Shown piece after piece: positions 38,606-51,895 of a DNA stretch of 64,000 bases (its first letter is position 1; the number at the start of each line of letters is the position of its first letter). The notes under the pieces are model-generated. The model was not told where the DNA came from. It did no database searches and saw nothing but the letters and a program-made list of their open reading frames with translations. This stretch comes from Arbacia lixula. Its lineage: Eukaryota > Echinodermata > Echinoidea > Arbacioida > Arbaciidae. The position numbers and the translations under genes were made by a program. The stretch is taken from the NCBI GenBank assembly GCA_963669155.1, contig OZ022576.1, positions 39,376,307 to 39,440,306 of the forward strand, written 5' to 3'.

Positions 38606-38682
38606 CACTCAAGTCCAAAAGTGTGAAAGAAGAAGAGGAGGAGGATGAAGATGAAGAGAAAAGGCGGAAGATGCTTGAGCTT
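38606..38682 (+). CDS. Candidate second coding exon, Glu/Lys-rich
   Basis: A strong acceptor (a T10 run, then attttccag) precedes this 77 bp segment, and a gtaaga donor follows. Joined to the 37704-37809 exon, the split codon G+CA reads Ala and the frame continues as LKSKSVKEEEEEDEDEEKR to KMLEL, ending in phase 0. The acidic and basic run suggests a charged, possibly coiled segment. The intron would be 796 bp (37810-38605). The same bases on the opposite strand would be the 3'UTR of the minus-strand exon at 38705-38867, with its AATAAA inside this exon's pyrimidine tract, so one of the two readings may be wrong. A third exon was not found. Confidence 0.33.
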
Positions 38683-38704
38683 GTAAGAGGCGGAAAGAAA
38701 ATGA

Positions 38705-38867
38705 TCACAATGGTGTTGGGCCCCCTTGGGGGGGTAACAGAGGCTTGAGCCGTGGCACGCCATTAATGCAGGCATGGTAGCAGTCAATAAACTGGCCCTC
38801 CACCCTCCCCACCACCTGGGCATAAGTGATGAGGGTCTGCAGGGGGTTCTCCCCGGCAAACCAAAAA
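38705..38867 (-). CDS. Candidate terminal coding exon, unknown protein
   Basis: On the minus strand an acceptor (tgtgtctgtggctag) is followed by one base and then 53 open codons to a TGA at 38705-38707. The reading FWFAGENPLQTLITYAQVVG, then HACINGVPRLKPLLPP, has balanced amino-acid composition and GC-rich codons, far more protein-like than the two other frames on this strand. I do not recognise the family. An AATAAA on the minus strand (38594-38599) lies about 106 bp past the stop, as expected for a short 3'UTR. Upstream exons should be at higher coordinates, but none could be assigned between 38.9 and 47 kb. It may be an alternative last exon of a larger gene. Confidence 0.45.
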
Positions 38868-39387
38868 CTAGCCACAGACACAGATATGAATCATATTTAC
38901 AGCTAGCGTTTCCTCATACGGCGCGGCGCATGTATATCCCGGGGTGAACTTGCTGACGAATTAAGTCGCTGATCACAATGACAACCCATTTTGCAAATCG
39001 CACACCCGAGACCCTATTAATACCGCTGTTATAAGTGAGGTGGTAATACCAAACTGTGGCATAGCTTACGACATTATTCGGTCAAGTTTCGTCTCATTTT
39101 CCAATCACATCAAAAGATATCAGATATCTTTTCTCCAAATTGATATAATGTATCAATTGATGGATGTATGCTAGACCGTTTCACGCTTCCTTCTCCCTCT
39201 GACTGAGTTCCTCCACAAACCTAGAACTGTCAATGTACACCTAAATTTAACCCTGCCTGGTTCCAACCCCTTTCGACTTCTGACACTAAGCAGCTGCCCA
39301 GCTGTCTGAATAATAGGACGGCCCAAACAGTCTGCATTAAAAAGATTGTTTTACAAGCCACTTTACAGACTGTAGATTGAACCGGAG

Positions 39388-39897
39388 TGAGGGACATGAG
39401 AAAGGGAGAGAGACAGAGACAGAGATAGACAGAGAGAGAGAGACAGAGACAGAGAGAGACAGAGACAGAGAGAGACAGAGAGACAGAGGAAGAGAGAGAG
39501 GGAGAGGGACAGACAGAGACAAGGAAAGAGAGAAATGGACAGAAATGGACAGAAATGGAGAGAAACAGAGAGAGGGAAAGAGTGAGAGAGAGAAAAATGG
39601 AAAGAGGGGGAGAAGGAAAGAGAGACAGAAAGAGATACAGACAGATTGAAAGAGAATGCGAGAATGAGAGAAAGAGAAAGGGAGAAAGAGAGTAAGATAG
39701 AAAGAGAAAGAGCAAAAGAGAGAACAAGAGAAAGAGAAAGAGCAAAAGAGAGAACAAGAGAAAGAGAAAGAGCAAAAGAGAAAACAAGAGAATGAGAGAA
39801 AGAGCGAAAGAGAGAACGAGAGAACGAGAGAGAAAGAGAAAGAGAGAGAAAGAGAGAAAGAGAAACAGGGAGACAAAGAGACAAAGAGAAAGATAGG
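39388..39897. repeat. 510 bp purine tract with internal minisatellite
   Basis: GA and GACA units throughout; a block of about 33 bp built on gagcaaaagagagaacaaga is repeated three times near 39710-39800. Confidence 0.95.
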
Positions 39898-42425
39898 GAT
39901 GGAATAAGAGACAGACATGCAGCAGCACCCGGTTGACAAGTGGTCTATAATCTGCCACGTGCATTTCTTTGCATCCTTTTAACAGCCCTTGTATGGATGT
40001 ATTCAACATGGACATGCTCAGCTCCCACTTAATCCTCTGTCGACTCCACTTCACTTCTATGAGGAATGTGCACCGATACTCTGTTTAACTGAATACATTT
40101 TCCCCTTCTGCATGCAAACATGTTGATGACAGTCTCAAGATGAGTAGCGGTACTGTTTTGTAAAGTCCTCGGAAAATGATATGCCGAGGCAACCAACACT
40201 GACAGGGGACGGAGGGGACGGATGTGCAACCAAGAATGTTTAAATTTCCTGGAGTACCTTCAGAGGCTAACTGAACGCAAAGTTATTGTGCTCCCCCACC
40301 GTCAAAGGTCAAATTAACATTTCATATTGGATTGTCTCTTTGGACCCTTGTTTAATGCCGCCAATATACTGATTGAATTTAACACATGAACAAAATGTTC
40401 AGAAATTCAGGGGAAAACTACACTTTACAGTCATACAATGCAATGCACATGTACAAGCATGTACAAACAAGTATTTTAATTCAGATTTAATATAAACCTA
40501 TATTCGCTTGTCCTCATACATATCACACTACCAGCACTAAATGTATGACAAAAACAGCTTGTTTATCAGCAAAAATATAAATGTTTGCATAGTTTAGAAT
40601 ATGCCAAACTCTTGTACATTTAGGTGGACATGATGCATTCACGTAAGCATCAGATTGTTAAGAGTAGCTCGCGGTCATGAACATTTAAGTGGTGGCATCA
40701 AATCTTGTCTCAGAGGGATAGATATCCATTTCTTTGAACATCCTTGCTGCAACTCACAGGAAATGCCTACACCCTCAACCTCTCAGTAGCTAGGAAGATC
40801 TTATTAACTTTAATATTACACATTTCATCCATCCATGGTACGGAAAGGGCAGATTAAAATCCCTCCAATTGCTCATGAAAAGACAATTTCCAAGAACTTC
40901 CAGATCGAAGCTATACTACGAAATTCCTCCAAAACTCAACAAGATTTCTTCCTCCAACTTGTTTGTGAAAATTTCTGAAGTAAATCAGTGCCAGACTGAT
41001 AACCTTTATCTACAAAATTTGTGAAGTAAGAGGTACTGGCAACAAAATAAAAAGTAGCATTTCAATTGATAGAGTTATTATATTCCCAGTACTTGCTTCC
41101 TCCTGCCTGTCCCTCAAGTGCTTGTGACACACACAATAAGAGCAATTCAACTGGACGCAATCACAAGACATATGCCTGTATTCTGCACAGAGATCTAACG
41201 TAAACTTGAACTAACTTTACAGAAGCCAACTTAAATAACATGAAACATTATTATTAATTCAATATAATTGATTTTGTCCTTAGAATCATTATGGTATATC
41301 GAGATCGTCCACAGAATGATTACAGTGAATAATTGAAATCACTCACTGTTGTGTTCCAGTGATGAAAATCATTGATTTTGAGATAGCATCAGATGATTTA
41401 TTTTGCACCCCATAAATTTGTTCTGTGATGAGTATGCAGTCTTAGCTAAACCACTGTTGTGAGCACGTGCCATATTGCATAAACAGAAGGGACACATTCA
41501 ACCCTACAAAATACTAGCACACTCAAACTAGCATGCAAGTACACTCAAGAACAAACCGTCAGTTTCACAAACATGCTTCAACAACTCAAATATGCTGACA
41601 GAACAGCTCAAAATAACTCTTCAGTGCCAGGAGACAAAGATTGTAATTAAAGAAAAACACTTGATAGTATATATACATGTGCATACTGTGACAAGCCAGA
41701 CTAGAGTGGCTAACAGACCCTCAATGATTTCATAATTTCATCGGGAGAAAGGGTTATTATTCTGTAAACAAGCATTTTAATCTATGGACGCATGAATGAG
41801 GTAATTGATTTTCTTGATGAGGGCATGAAATTGCTATCAAAGGATGCAAAATGTGAACGGTTTCAACAAGCTATTAAATATTGTGCAAAAATAATGTTAT
41901 TTAACATTGACCAGTTGTTTTCTTCTTGACTATTAACTCATTCAGGAGCAAGGCCTTTTTAGAGCAAAACTAATTCATTTTGAAACAGGGAGACATTTTG
42001 AACATGTTGAACATTTTGTTCACTCATGTATTTTCGTTATAACGTAAATGAGATCAGGACGGACAACCAGGAAACAAAATGCCATGCAGAAGCATAGAAA
42101 TGCACTAACCGGGCGTATTTTCAAACGGGATGACGCGAAATGTTTTCACTACTTCTTTCACTATATCCAGGGTGTGCGTATTTCAAGTTTTAACCAATAT
42201 GTCCCTTTTGCAAGGCTTTAAATGATAAAGTTGTGCAAATGACCATAAACGAAAATTGCTCTCAGAATGTAGTGTCTTCTAATTGGATTTATATTGACTT
42301 TTAACATTTCAATGGCTGTTTCTTATGGATTGGCTAATAATAAAATCTAATACCTGCAGACCTCACACTTACAATCTAATTGACCCAATCACACGCAAGA
42401 ATGCTCCTTGACAAGTCTGGGATAA

Positions 42426-42582
42426 GGGCTCCATTGCAAAAAAACTTACCATTAATGGTAACTGTCATCAATGGTAACTACCATGATAATATCGTTTGAC
42501 AGCCAATTAAATTCAAGGTTTCCTTAGAAGTTGCCATTGAAAGCAAAGTTACCATCAACAGTAAGTTTTATGCAATAGGGCC
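42426..42582. mobile_element. 157 bp palindromic MITE
   Basis: The left end gggctccattgcaaaaaaac, then ttaccattaatgg, pairs with the right end, whose reverse complement begins ggccctattgcataaaactt and continues actgttgatgg. Non-coding. Confidence 0.65.
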
Positions 42583-42759
42583 AAGATATTAAAATGGCAA
42601 ATAAAAGCCATGACTGTTAGCTTAACTTTTTATTGTACATTAGAAAAAGAAGCTGAACACCTGAGAGGCAAATAAGAAGGTAGTTTATTTTGATGCCTTT
42701 CTTCAATGCTACATCAATCATGTTTTATACATGTATGACAAATTTCATACATGTATGTA

Positions 42760-43380
42760 CAGTTGGGGCCAAAAGTTTACATACACCCATGAATTCAGTG
42801 AAATTTGTTTGCTTGCCAAACATCTTAAAAATTTTTATGACGAATTTGGTATCAAATGAAAGAGTGTATTAAGCCCTTTCACATGATTGGAATGCTGCTG
42901 GGATTAAATCATATTTCAGGTGGAATTTTCTTTGAAGAATAAAATGTAACATTTGTGCTAAATGTATTCCAATTTTTGTTATTACAATTTCAAACATCGT
43001 TTCATAGAAATATATAAATGTCAAATCTATGATTTATTTCTTATTTTCTATCATGATATGTCACCACTGAACAAAAAAGAGTAATCTGAAATGTTTGTGT
43101 TGAGAAGTAACTTGCACATATGCACATGCCCAGTTGTTTCTGTCCAGTTATTTTTAATTTGTCTAAAATATGAAGATTTGGGGGGGAAAATGACACCTAA
43201 ATATTTTTCAGCTCCTGATGACAAAGCAATGTCATAAAGGGGCATGACATACTCATTTGTTTGATATCAAATTTATCATGATAGCACAAATGTTTTATAA
43301 GATACAGTTAATTTTATGTTTGGGAAGGGTCAACTTTTCTTTTAATTTCCCGGGTGTATGTAAACTTCTGGCCTCAACTG
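42760..43380. mobile_element. Non-autonomous Tc1/mariner element
   Basis: The left end CAGTTGGGGCCAAAAGTTTA with CATACACC is mirrored by the right end, whose reverse complement is CAGTTGAGGCCAGAAGTTTA with CATACACC. TA dinucleotides flank it at 42758-42759 and 43381-43382. Both the TIR sequence type (CAGTTG...AAGTTTACATACAC) and the TA target site are hallmarks of the Tc1/mariner superfamily. At 621 bp, with no transposase-like frame, it is an internally deleted or MITE-type copy. Confidence 0.85.
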
Positions 43381-44025
43381 TATGTGGTTCATACTATCTT
43401 GAATAGAATTGGCTTTCATCTTTAAAGGGGATACACTATATTTCACAGTCAGAGACAATTTTTAAATAAGAACTTTGCTTTTGATGATGGGATCCGTTAC
43501 TCACGGTTAGAATTTGGGGTTTTATGAACCCTGGTCCAATCAGGATATCAAAATTTGCCATAAAACTACAGTAACTAAAGGGGTTTGGTTTCAATGCACC
43601 CTAGAAGGAATTTGAAGTTCATTTGTAGCCTGTCATGTATTGTCTATACAGCAGATTATGCCGGAATCATGCTGCCCAGTATTGGAGGGGAAAAAAACAC
43701 AAGCCAGCATATATGCGGGCTTGTTAAAGAACGGGTTAAGCTAAAACGAACACACAGAAAATCTGCTTTATGGAGAGACACGTACGTCTGTTATACTACT
43801 AGTAATTCATGTATCATTTAGGTTGCGCTTTTGATTAATGTTCCCGAGAACACCTGCACCTTCTGCCATTGGACATAAAGCTACAGTATAAGCTGTGAAT
43901 ATCCCACACTCAGCAGTTTATTACCTAGCTGCCCCGGGCCTGTAAAAATGAGAACAAATTAGCTAACTTTGAGAGAAACAGCTGCCTAAACCACATAAAG
44001 TGCCTTCCTCATGTATGGTTCACTA

Positions 44026-44050
44026 TCTCTCTCTCTCTCTCTCTCTCTCC
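44026..44050. repeat. (CT)n microsatellite
   Basis: About 12 CT units. Confidence 0.95.
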
Positions 44051-44129
44051 ATTTGGACAACAAAGAGAGGCTTGGTGGCAATCAATAAGTTCATATGAGT
44101 AAAGCTTTGTTGTGTCACCAGATACCCGC

Positions 44130-44900
44130 TGATGACAATTTAACATCCTTCTTGATGACACACCATCCTTTTAAAACGCCTAAATGTATCAGTCACACAC
44201 TGACATGACACAGACTTTGATTCTGATACAAGTGAGTTCCCTGTTATGAATGTCTGCATATTACAATTTAACATCTTTCTTGATGATGGTTAATAATTCA
44301 GAACGCCTACGTATCAGTTATACATTGACATCATAAAGACTTTTGATTCTGATACAAGTGCGTCCCCTGCTACGAATGTTTTCCTATTTCAATTTAACAT
44401 CTTCCTCGATGTCGGGTAATATTTTCATATTACAATTTAACATCTTTCTAGATGATGGTTAATAATTCAGAACGCCTACGTATCAGTTATACAATGACAT
44501 CATAAAGACTTTTGATTCTGATACAAGTGCGTCCCCTGCTACGAATGTTTTCGTATTTCAATTTAACATCTTCCTTGATGTTGGGTAATATTTTCATATT
44601 ACAATTTAACATCTTTCTCAATGATGGTTAATCATTTCAGAACGCCTACGTATCAGTCATACATTGACATCATAAAGACTTTTGATTCTGATACAAGTGC
44701 GTCCCCTGCTATGAATGTTTTCGTATTTCAATCTAACATCTTCCTTGATGTCGGGTAATATTTTCATATTACAATTTAACATCTTTCTCGATGATGGTTA
44801 ATCATTTCAGAACGCCTACGTATCAGTCATACATTGACATCATAAAGACTTTTCATTCTGATACGGGTGTGTTTCCTAGCACTATGAATGTTTGCATATG
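44130..44900. repeat. Tandem array of about 170 bp units
   Basis: The motif aacgcctacgtatcag recurs at 44302, 44471, 44641 and 44811 with 169-170 bp spacing, preceded by one more degenerate unit (aacgcctaaatgtatcag near 44178). Each unit contains acatcataaagacttttgat and two related halves beginning caatttaacatctt. Confidence 0.85.
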
Positions 44901-47190
44901 ACTCGTACCGCTATACTGTTTCTTCTGCAGTTTTAATCACACTCTGCCTCCCATAAGATTCCCTCTAATCAGCCAAGTCGTTTCTCTCCAGATCTCACCT
45001 ACAATACCACTATGATTATCGGGGGGGGGGGGATGAGGTGACCATTGCAGCAATAAAGCTGAAATGAATACAGGAGAGCGTGCCTGTTTGCGCTATATTT
45101 CTCAAGGAAAACAAGTAGATTAGATTACAACAAACAGCAAAAAGAAAATTGTGATTGCAAATTTATAACCGCCTTCGGGGTGAGTACTGCCAAGCTGGTG
45201 ATGAAAAAGAACCATCTGTTGTAGGGTTCTTGATGGAAGTAAAAGCTTTGGAAACAATTTCTTCAAGAATGTATAAATGTAGGCTCATTTACACTATAAA
45301 AAAAAATCACTTCTGAATATTTTTTTTTATGTCACCATTTACACTGGTTTTATTTGACTGCAAATGAGACTCCTAAGATTTGATAGCAAGGAGTGCGCAT
45401 GCGCCACATAGTTTACCAGACTATGCAAATAATCGCCAAGTTAGAGATTTTGTATTTATACTGGCTGTGTTTGGTGGTAGTTGCCGAGCAACTTTCACTT
45501 AATGCTGGTGATTTTAGAGACGGACAATTTTTGCAGCATGTGTAAATGCACCCTATATCTCAAACCAGATTACAAAATACATATGCCTCTGTTGCATGAC
45601 AATGGATACACACCCCTACCTTCACATACATATTTGGTTAGAATACCTATGAAAATAATGGTTTTCAATTACAACTAGAAGGCTTAATTGACTGTTTGCC
45701 TACAAGAGCAACAACTGATGAAGGCAAACTCAAGACAGGACAAAGTCAATAATATACCCAGTACCAGATGAAAGAAAGAAATGGTGACTCCAGATATAGT
45801 CACTCAATAAGCCACAAAAAGTTTCCATGACTTGTCATCAAATGACACTTATCATATTTTGATTTTTTTTTTTCTTTCTCAAAAATCCAAACCACTGCAA
45901 CAATTTCTTCTACATTCCTATGCAAATGCAAAAAATGAAATTAAACTTTCAGATGTGAAGAACTAACACCTTTGTTAAAAATTGTAATCTACACTAGTAC
46001 ACTGGCATCTAGACTTTAACTTAAATAGGAACTACTCCTCCATTATGCAGGTTCCACTACAGCGAGAGTGACTGCTATCATTGCTGAGACATCCAATTCC
46101 AAGAACCAAATCCCACAGGAAACAAAAAAACCCGTTATTTACTAACTAATGGAACTACAGAGCATGAGTGTTTTTTTTGTTAAATACCGCAGCATCCTGC
46201 AATAATATTACAAAGAAGGAAGGTATAATGTTCAACGAGTGAAAAAAACTGTTTGTCTCTGCACTTCTGTTTCACTCACTTGATATTCTATTTTTGGGTC
46301 AAAATTCAGACTTTTGTTTAAAAAACATTCTACTAATACGTACAGCTGCAGAGGCTTAGCCACATATCAATATTAAAGACATGTTTACAAATGTTATTGA
46401 AATACAGTAATTCTACTCTGCTTTACCTATACCCCATATTCACAGAAATTCATTTTCATATATTGGAACTTGTGGTTGAAGCAAACACTTTAATACCACC
46501 ATGTGCAGTCTTGCAAAGCGTACCTTCCAGTAGTTACATATATCCTTTAAAATGCTGTTTTCCTATGCATTCTGTGGATAGGCCTTTTTCACAAGCTTAC
46601 ATGTATGTGGTTTTCAAAAAGCAATGAATGTCATGACCACTGAAATTGTAAGAAGACGCGATCCCTTCAGATGAATTTATCTTTCTGATCTTGCGGCTTC
46701 TTAGAGGTACGATGTATCTACCCCATCATCCCTATAAGCCTGCTCCTTTTCCTTTCATTTCTTCCTTCACCAATCACTTCACCTACACCCCCATCCCTTA
46801 TTGCAACTACCTCCATGCTTCTTGCTCATTATATAAACCTATATTTTTATACAACAGATATTTTTGCGAATGAAGGGGGTGTAGACATTTTCACGGATTG
46901 ATGTTTTTGTGGATGTACTTATAATATATTTGTACTTATAATGCATGCTCTACTCACAGGCCATACATGATATGTACACACAAATATGAGAAAACAGACA
47001 TTTCGTGATGCTCAATTGCGTGCTGCATGCTATGCTAGCTAGCTAGTATAGGAGTGCATGTGCCGTCCATAGTATATAGTAGCGTTCCCCAACTGTAAGA
47101 TCGACAGCACTAGTAAATGTAATGTTCGTGTAAATTTGCGACCCTACATAATTTTGCGAAATTTGTGAAAATAAAACTCATACAGTATCT

Positions 47191-47872
<682 letters not shown>

Positions 47873-48574
47873 TTACTTTGAATAGAAACATAAAAAGTAG
47901 AGAACTACACTAGTTTCCAAAAGGTTTTTTTTTTTTACAATCCAAATCTTAATCATTAGCGTTAAACTTTTCTGAAAGCTTTCTTTTTCTGTTTGTGGAC
48001 CAATCCACCTGTTTTGAGGGCTTTGTTCACATCAATAACCCCTTTTACAATTAAAAAAAAAAATCACTTCTGAAAAAGACATTGTGATTTTTCAGCCAGG
48101 CTATTCGAACATGTGCTGATGAGCGATTAGAACATGGCACTCTATAGAACAAGTGCTTTTTGCATGTAGAAATGCAGCCTCCAGCACCATTAGTTACAAT
48201 CTTCAGAAATGCATATCAACTGTTCGTCCAACTTCTCAAGTTTTGTGGGATTAAATATTCAATTCAACCTCATAAAAGGATCTTGTACTCTTTTAACTTC
48301 CACACCACACCCTAATCTTGGCTCTTTTTTTTATTTCAGCTCACGACAAAGTATATCCTGCCAGGTAATTCTCACCACCAGTAATCATCACCAGTGTTAC
48401 CACACTGGTATCAGTGATCAAACTACAAACTAGGTAATACCACCCGTACAATGGATAAAGGAGCCTTTTCAAAAGTTGTTTTTCCACATTATAGACAGGG
48501 AAGCCCATTTGCAAAAGTCATGAAAATCGGCAGGAATCGACAGTAAACCCAAACAATAACTTGTATGAAATCTC

Positions 48575-48985
48575 AGTCATAGCTTTACAAACTTCTTCAG
48601 GAAAAGTGAAAAACTATCCTTGTTTTTGGTTGAAACGTACCGACCAAAAGATCTACATTCATACAAAGTATCGCAATGCTGAGTGTACTGTGGCGCGCCG
48701 CTTGCCTCAACCTATCACTGTGAGGTGTAAAAAATCTGTAATGTTCATTAAGTATTGTGGTCTCTAGATTCTCAGCCACAGGTTTTGGACAACCTATTCA
48801 AAATCTAATCGAAATCTAACAATCAATATAATTCTGCTCAAAGACATTTTCCAGTTCTATCATTGGGAGGGATGATCATATATGCAATATTTTCTTCCAT
48901 TTCCCATGTTTTTTTTTTAACAAAAACGAATGGGCTCCCCTGTCTTTAAGTGTAAGGCAACTTTTCCAAGTTTTAATTTCATGGC
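48575..48985. repeat. Dispersed repeat, composite copy
   Basis: The left part shares aagtgaaaaactatccttgt with 61350-61545; the right part shares ggtctctag, aattctgctcaaagaca and tcccctgtctttaa with 30948-31165. Confidence 0.6.
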
Positions 48986-51097
48986 ATTACGGCTTGAACA
49001 GTAGCCCTGATTGGCAGTAGTACACGGACCACTGTTCAAGAATTTAAAAAAAGCTATTCCCTTCCCCTCCTGTGGTACATGTATCTATGTTTAATGCATG
49101 TACTGTGCTAGACAAAAAAAAAAAACACCTTGCAAACTGGGCTAATAGACGTTTCTGTCTGCTACACATGCATTCATAACTCATTCGGAGGGGGCTTGCA
49201 GGAGCATTCGGGGGACTACATTTGTCGTGAAATCCACACGCCCATGATGCCCCGTACCAACACATTCCACTGAAATATGAGACTGAGCGGCATTATGGAG
49301 TCGCACCTCCCTCCAATTGGCACGTGCTAAAATCTGCTTGGGTGCGCAAGAGGAATATATGTTTTTGATCTGACACTGCGTATGAACAGAAGAGACATGA
49401 TCTAGAACCACCCAAGACACCCACATACCATGTGACTTCGACAGACAGGAGTTCATGTATTTGTTCTAATTCCCTAGACGATACATTCCAAGATGGAGGA
49501 GATTTAGCAACTAGTGCAAGGAATCTTTGGGGGATGTGGTACTAGTCCTATTGTGACAGGTGAATCAATGAAATGACAAAATGAGGAACATCCCCAGTGA
49601 CATTTTGTCTTCTGGGTTCTGTGAAGCGATGTATACAGATCAATGTATTCAATAAGATATCATTCTGCATTTTCATTTCTATCACAGCTTACTCCATATA
49701 TATATATGGATTCTGCAAATTTGACCCAACTTCATCAGAACCCAAGAGAACAATAGTATCTATTTCAAGTCCTTGCCAAATACTCAGGTAAACTGATGCC
49801 AGGCAGCACTGACGATATACCGTATCAAAAACAAAAATGATTATTAGATTTTTTTAGTGGAAAAAGCCCTTATGAAATTGTTGTGTTGCAGTATCCTTCA
49901 TCAGAAAATGACACCAAGAGTTTCCGGCTAACACTGCTGTCACCGTTACATTCAGTTTCAGTCAAAACAGAGGGTGGCCTGAAGCAACCACTCAATCTTC
50001 TTCAATCAAAGTTCACTTCTTTTGAAAGGCTTCCCCTATCTAGATTGATACTTCTGCCCTCTAAGAGTTTTTGAGTATGCTTATGTATCAGGAGGAGTAA
50101 TCAAATATCCATTGATCACCTGTGAGCGGGGTCGCCTGTTCTGGGTCTCTCTATAACATCTTGATTCACCTTGGACTCTGTTTAAACCTCATATTACCGT
50201 TTACTTTTGTATTTGCACTGAACACACATAAAAATGGTAAATGCCAACCCAACTTAAATTTCAGTATTTTGCTATCTGAAAATAAATATTCTACTGTATG
50301 CATCAGTGTTTCTCTAGTATGAGATAGAACTAGGCATTGAACTTGGTTGCAAAAATGTAGTTTATTCACGTCAACCTTCAGATCCAGGTTATTTTTTTTA
50401 ACAAAATTCTGAAAATCCATACTAGTTGGCAGTTCTGCTAGAGGCAGTACAGGGATTTCAAGCACTGTATTCACATGTGCCTCAATAAGATCTCCCCTCT
50501 AGTACTTCTCAACACTGAAAGGTTCTTTAATTTGATTTTCTGCCTACAATAAAGGCAATGCAAATCATATAACTTCTTTATATGAATATAAATGAAATGT
50601 GTTGGTCATGGAAAAGTCACACAACCTTTGGTGGACAACATTCTCTGCAGGATGTTTCAGTTGCCCATTGTCATTCATTGCATGGCAGTCTCACTAATGC
50701 ATGCTCTTTCTATACACAGAGGAGCTAACTCTACTATGGTGTCAGTTTACACGTGCCCTGAGGCCACTATGCCAGTTGCTTTTACAGGTCGTGAGCAGTA
50801 CAAGTGCATATATTGTTTATCTTGTGCATGTTCAGTATGCATCAAGATAGTTAGCAAGTATGGAAGAGCTCTTGCATTGTTGGTCATTTCAAATACACTG
50901 TAGGTGCAGGATAAACTGTTTTTTAAGTGCATTTTACAATCCACCTGAATAAAAGGCAAATTTCCTGCCCTTGCACAGATGAAAGGAAATCCATTTCTTC
51001 TTGAAGTTCTTACACAAAATGTTGCCAAATTTTTCTTTCACATATATCACATACAGTGTGATGCTAATAGTGATCAATTTAACTGGCTTTGAGTTTT

Positions 51098-51656
51098 AAG
51101 GTTTACTAAATTAGAAAAATAAGTTCCCACTAATCTATGTGAAATTATCCACTAAAACAAATTTCATATTCATTTGCCGCAATAAAGTCTCATTTTGACG
51201 AAAAATTTGAAAAATGCACGCCTCCAGTGACGTCAGAGAAGTCAAAATGCCATAAATGCCAAAGGCGTGAATAAAATATTTTATTCACGCCGTTCAAACA
51301 ATACGTTACCAATGGAAACCCCAAAGCTTGTCCGAGGTTTGTCCGAGTAGCAACAACTAATAGATTCAAAGTGCAGTCCATCCATTGAATCTGAATGACA
51401 AGATACGGGTGAACGCAATAACGCGTTACTTCGCAGTTAGGGGGAAAGTTGTGAATACATTACGAAAATGGTCCATTGTTGACTTCCGTACAATCTATGG
51501 CATTTTGACTATGCTGACGTCACTGGAGGCGTGCGTTTTTTCAAATTTTCGTCAAAATGAGACTTTATTGCGGCAAACAAATGTGAAATTAGTTTTGAGT
51601 GGATAACTTAACATAGATTAGTGGGAACTTATTGCCTAATTTAGTAATCCTTTTTA
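51098..51656. mobile_element. Foldback element with about 150 bp arms (family G, full copy)
   Basis: The left arm from ggtttactaaattag through taagttcccactaatctatg, tttgccgcaataaagtctca and cctccagtgacgtcag is repeated inverted at the right end (51480-51656). The centre includes ccaaagcttgtccgaggttt. An open frame reading TNLGQALGFPL appears on the minus strand here and in the 32.9 kb copy, but I treat it as repeat sequence. It lies in the ILF2 intron. Confidence 0.8.
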
Positions 51657-51784
51657 AGTTTAATCATGTTATTTGAGTGTGCAAACGTGTAACTTCCATA
51701 AGTTGTTCGGTGATATCAATTCAACAGGGTGTTCTTCAGTGATTACAGACTGAAATCATGCTTTAAGATTGTGATTATACCATT

Positions 51785-51895
51785 AAAGGGAAAGTCCACC
51801 ATGAAGTTTAAGAGATTTCAATAAAAGCAGAAATATGAAAGAAATATATAAGTGAAGGTTTGAGGAAAATCTGTCACAGGATGAGAAAATTCCCT
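51785..51895. repeat. MITE family A, left-end fragment
   Basis: Starts aaagggaaagtccaccatga and continues tttcaataaaagcagaaata and aagtgaaggtttgaggaaaa before similarity stops. Confidence 0.7.

Larger units (their letters stand above)
38868..47190. other. CpG-poor, probable introns and ILF2 3' flank
   Basis: No exon supported outside the elements listed. The upstream exons of the 38705-38867 candidate and further exons of the plus-strand candidate would have to lie here. Confidence 0.45.

Noticed and set aside
39230..40054. 274-codon Ser/Leu/Phe open frame on the minus strand
   Set aside because: Driven by the 510 bp purine tract; no unique-sequence coding signal at either end.
48340..48364. 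25-nt plus-strand micro-exon with excellent splice sites in the ILF2 intron
   Set aside because: Opposite to ILF2, with no partner exons and not a recognisable peptide; isolated good sites are expected in 14 kb.
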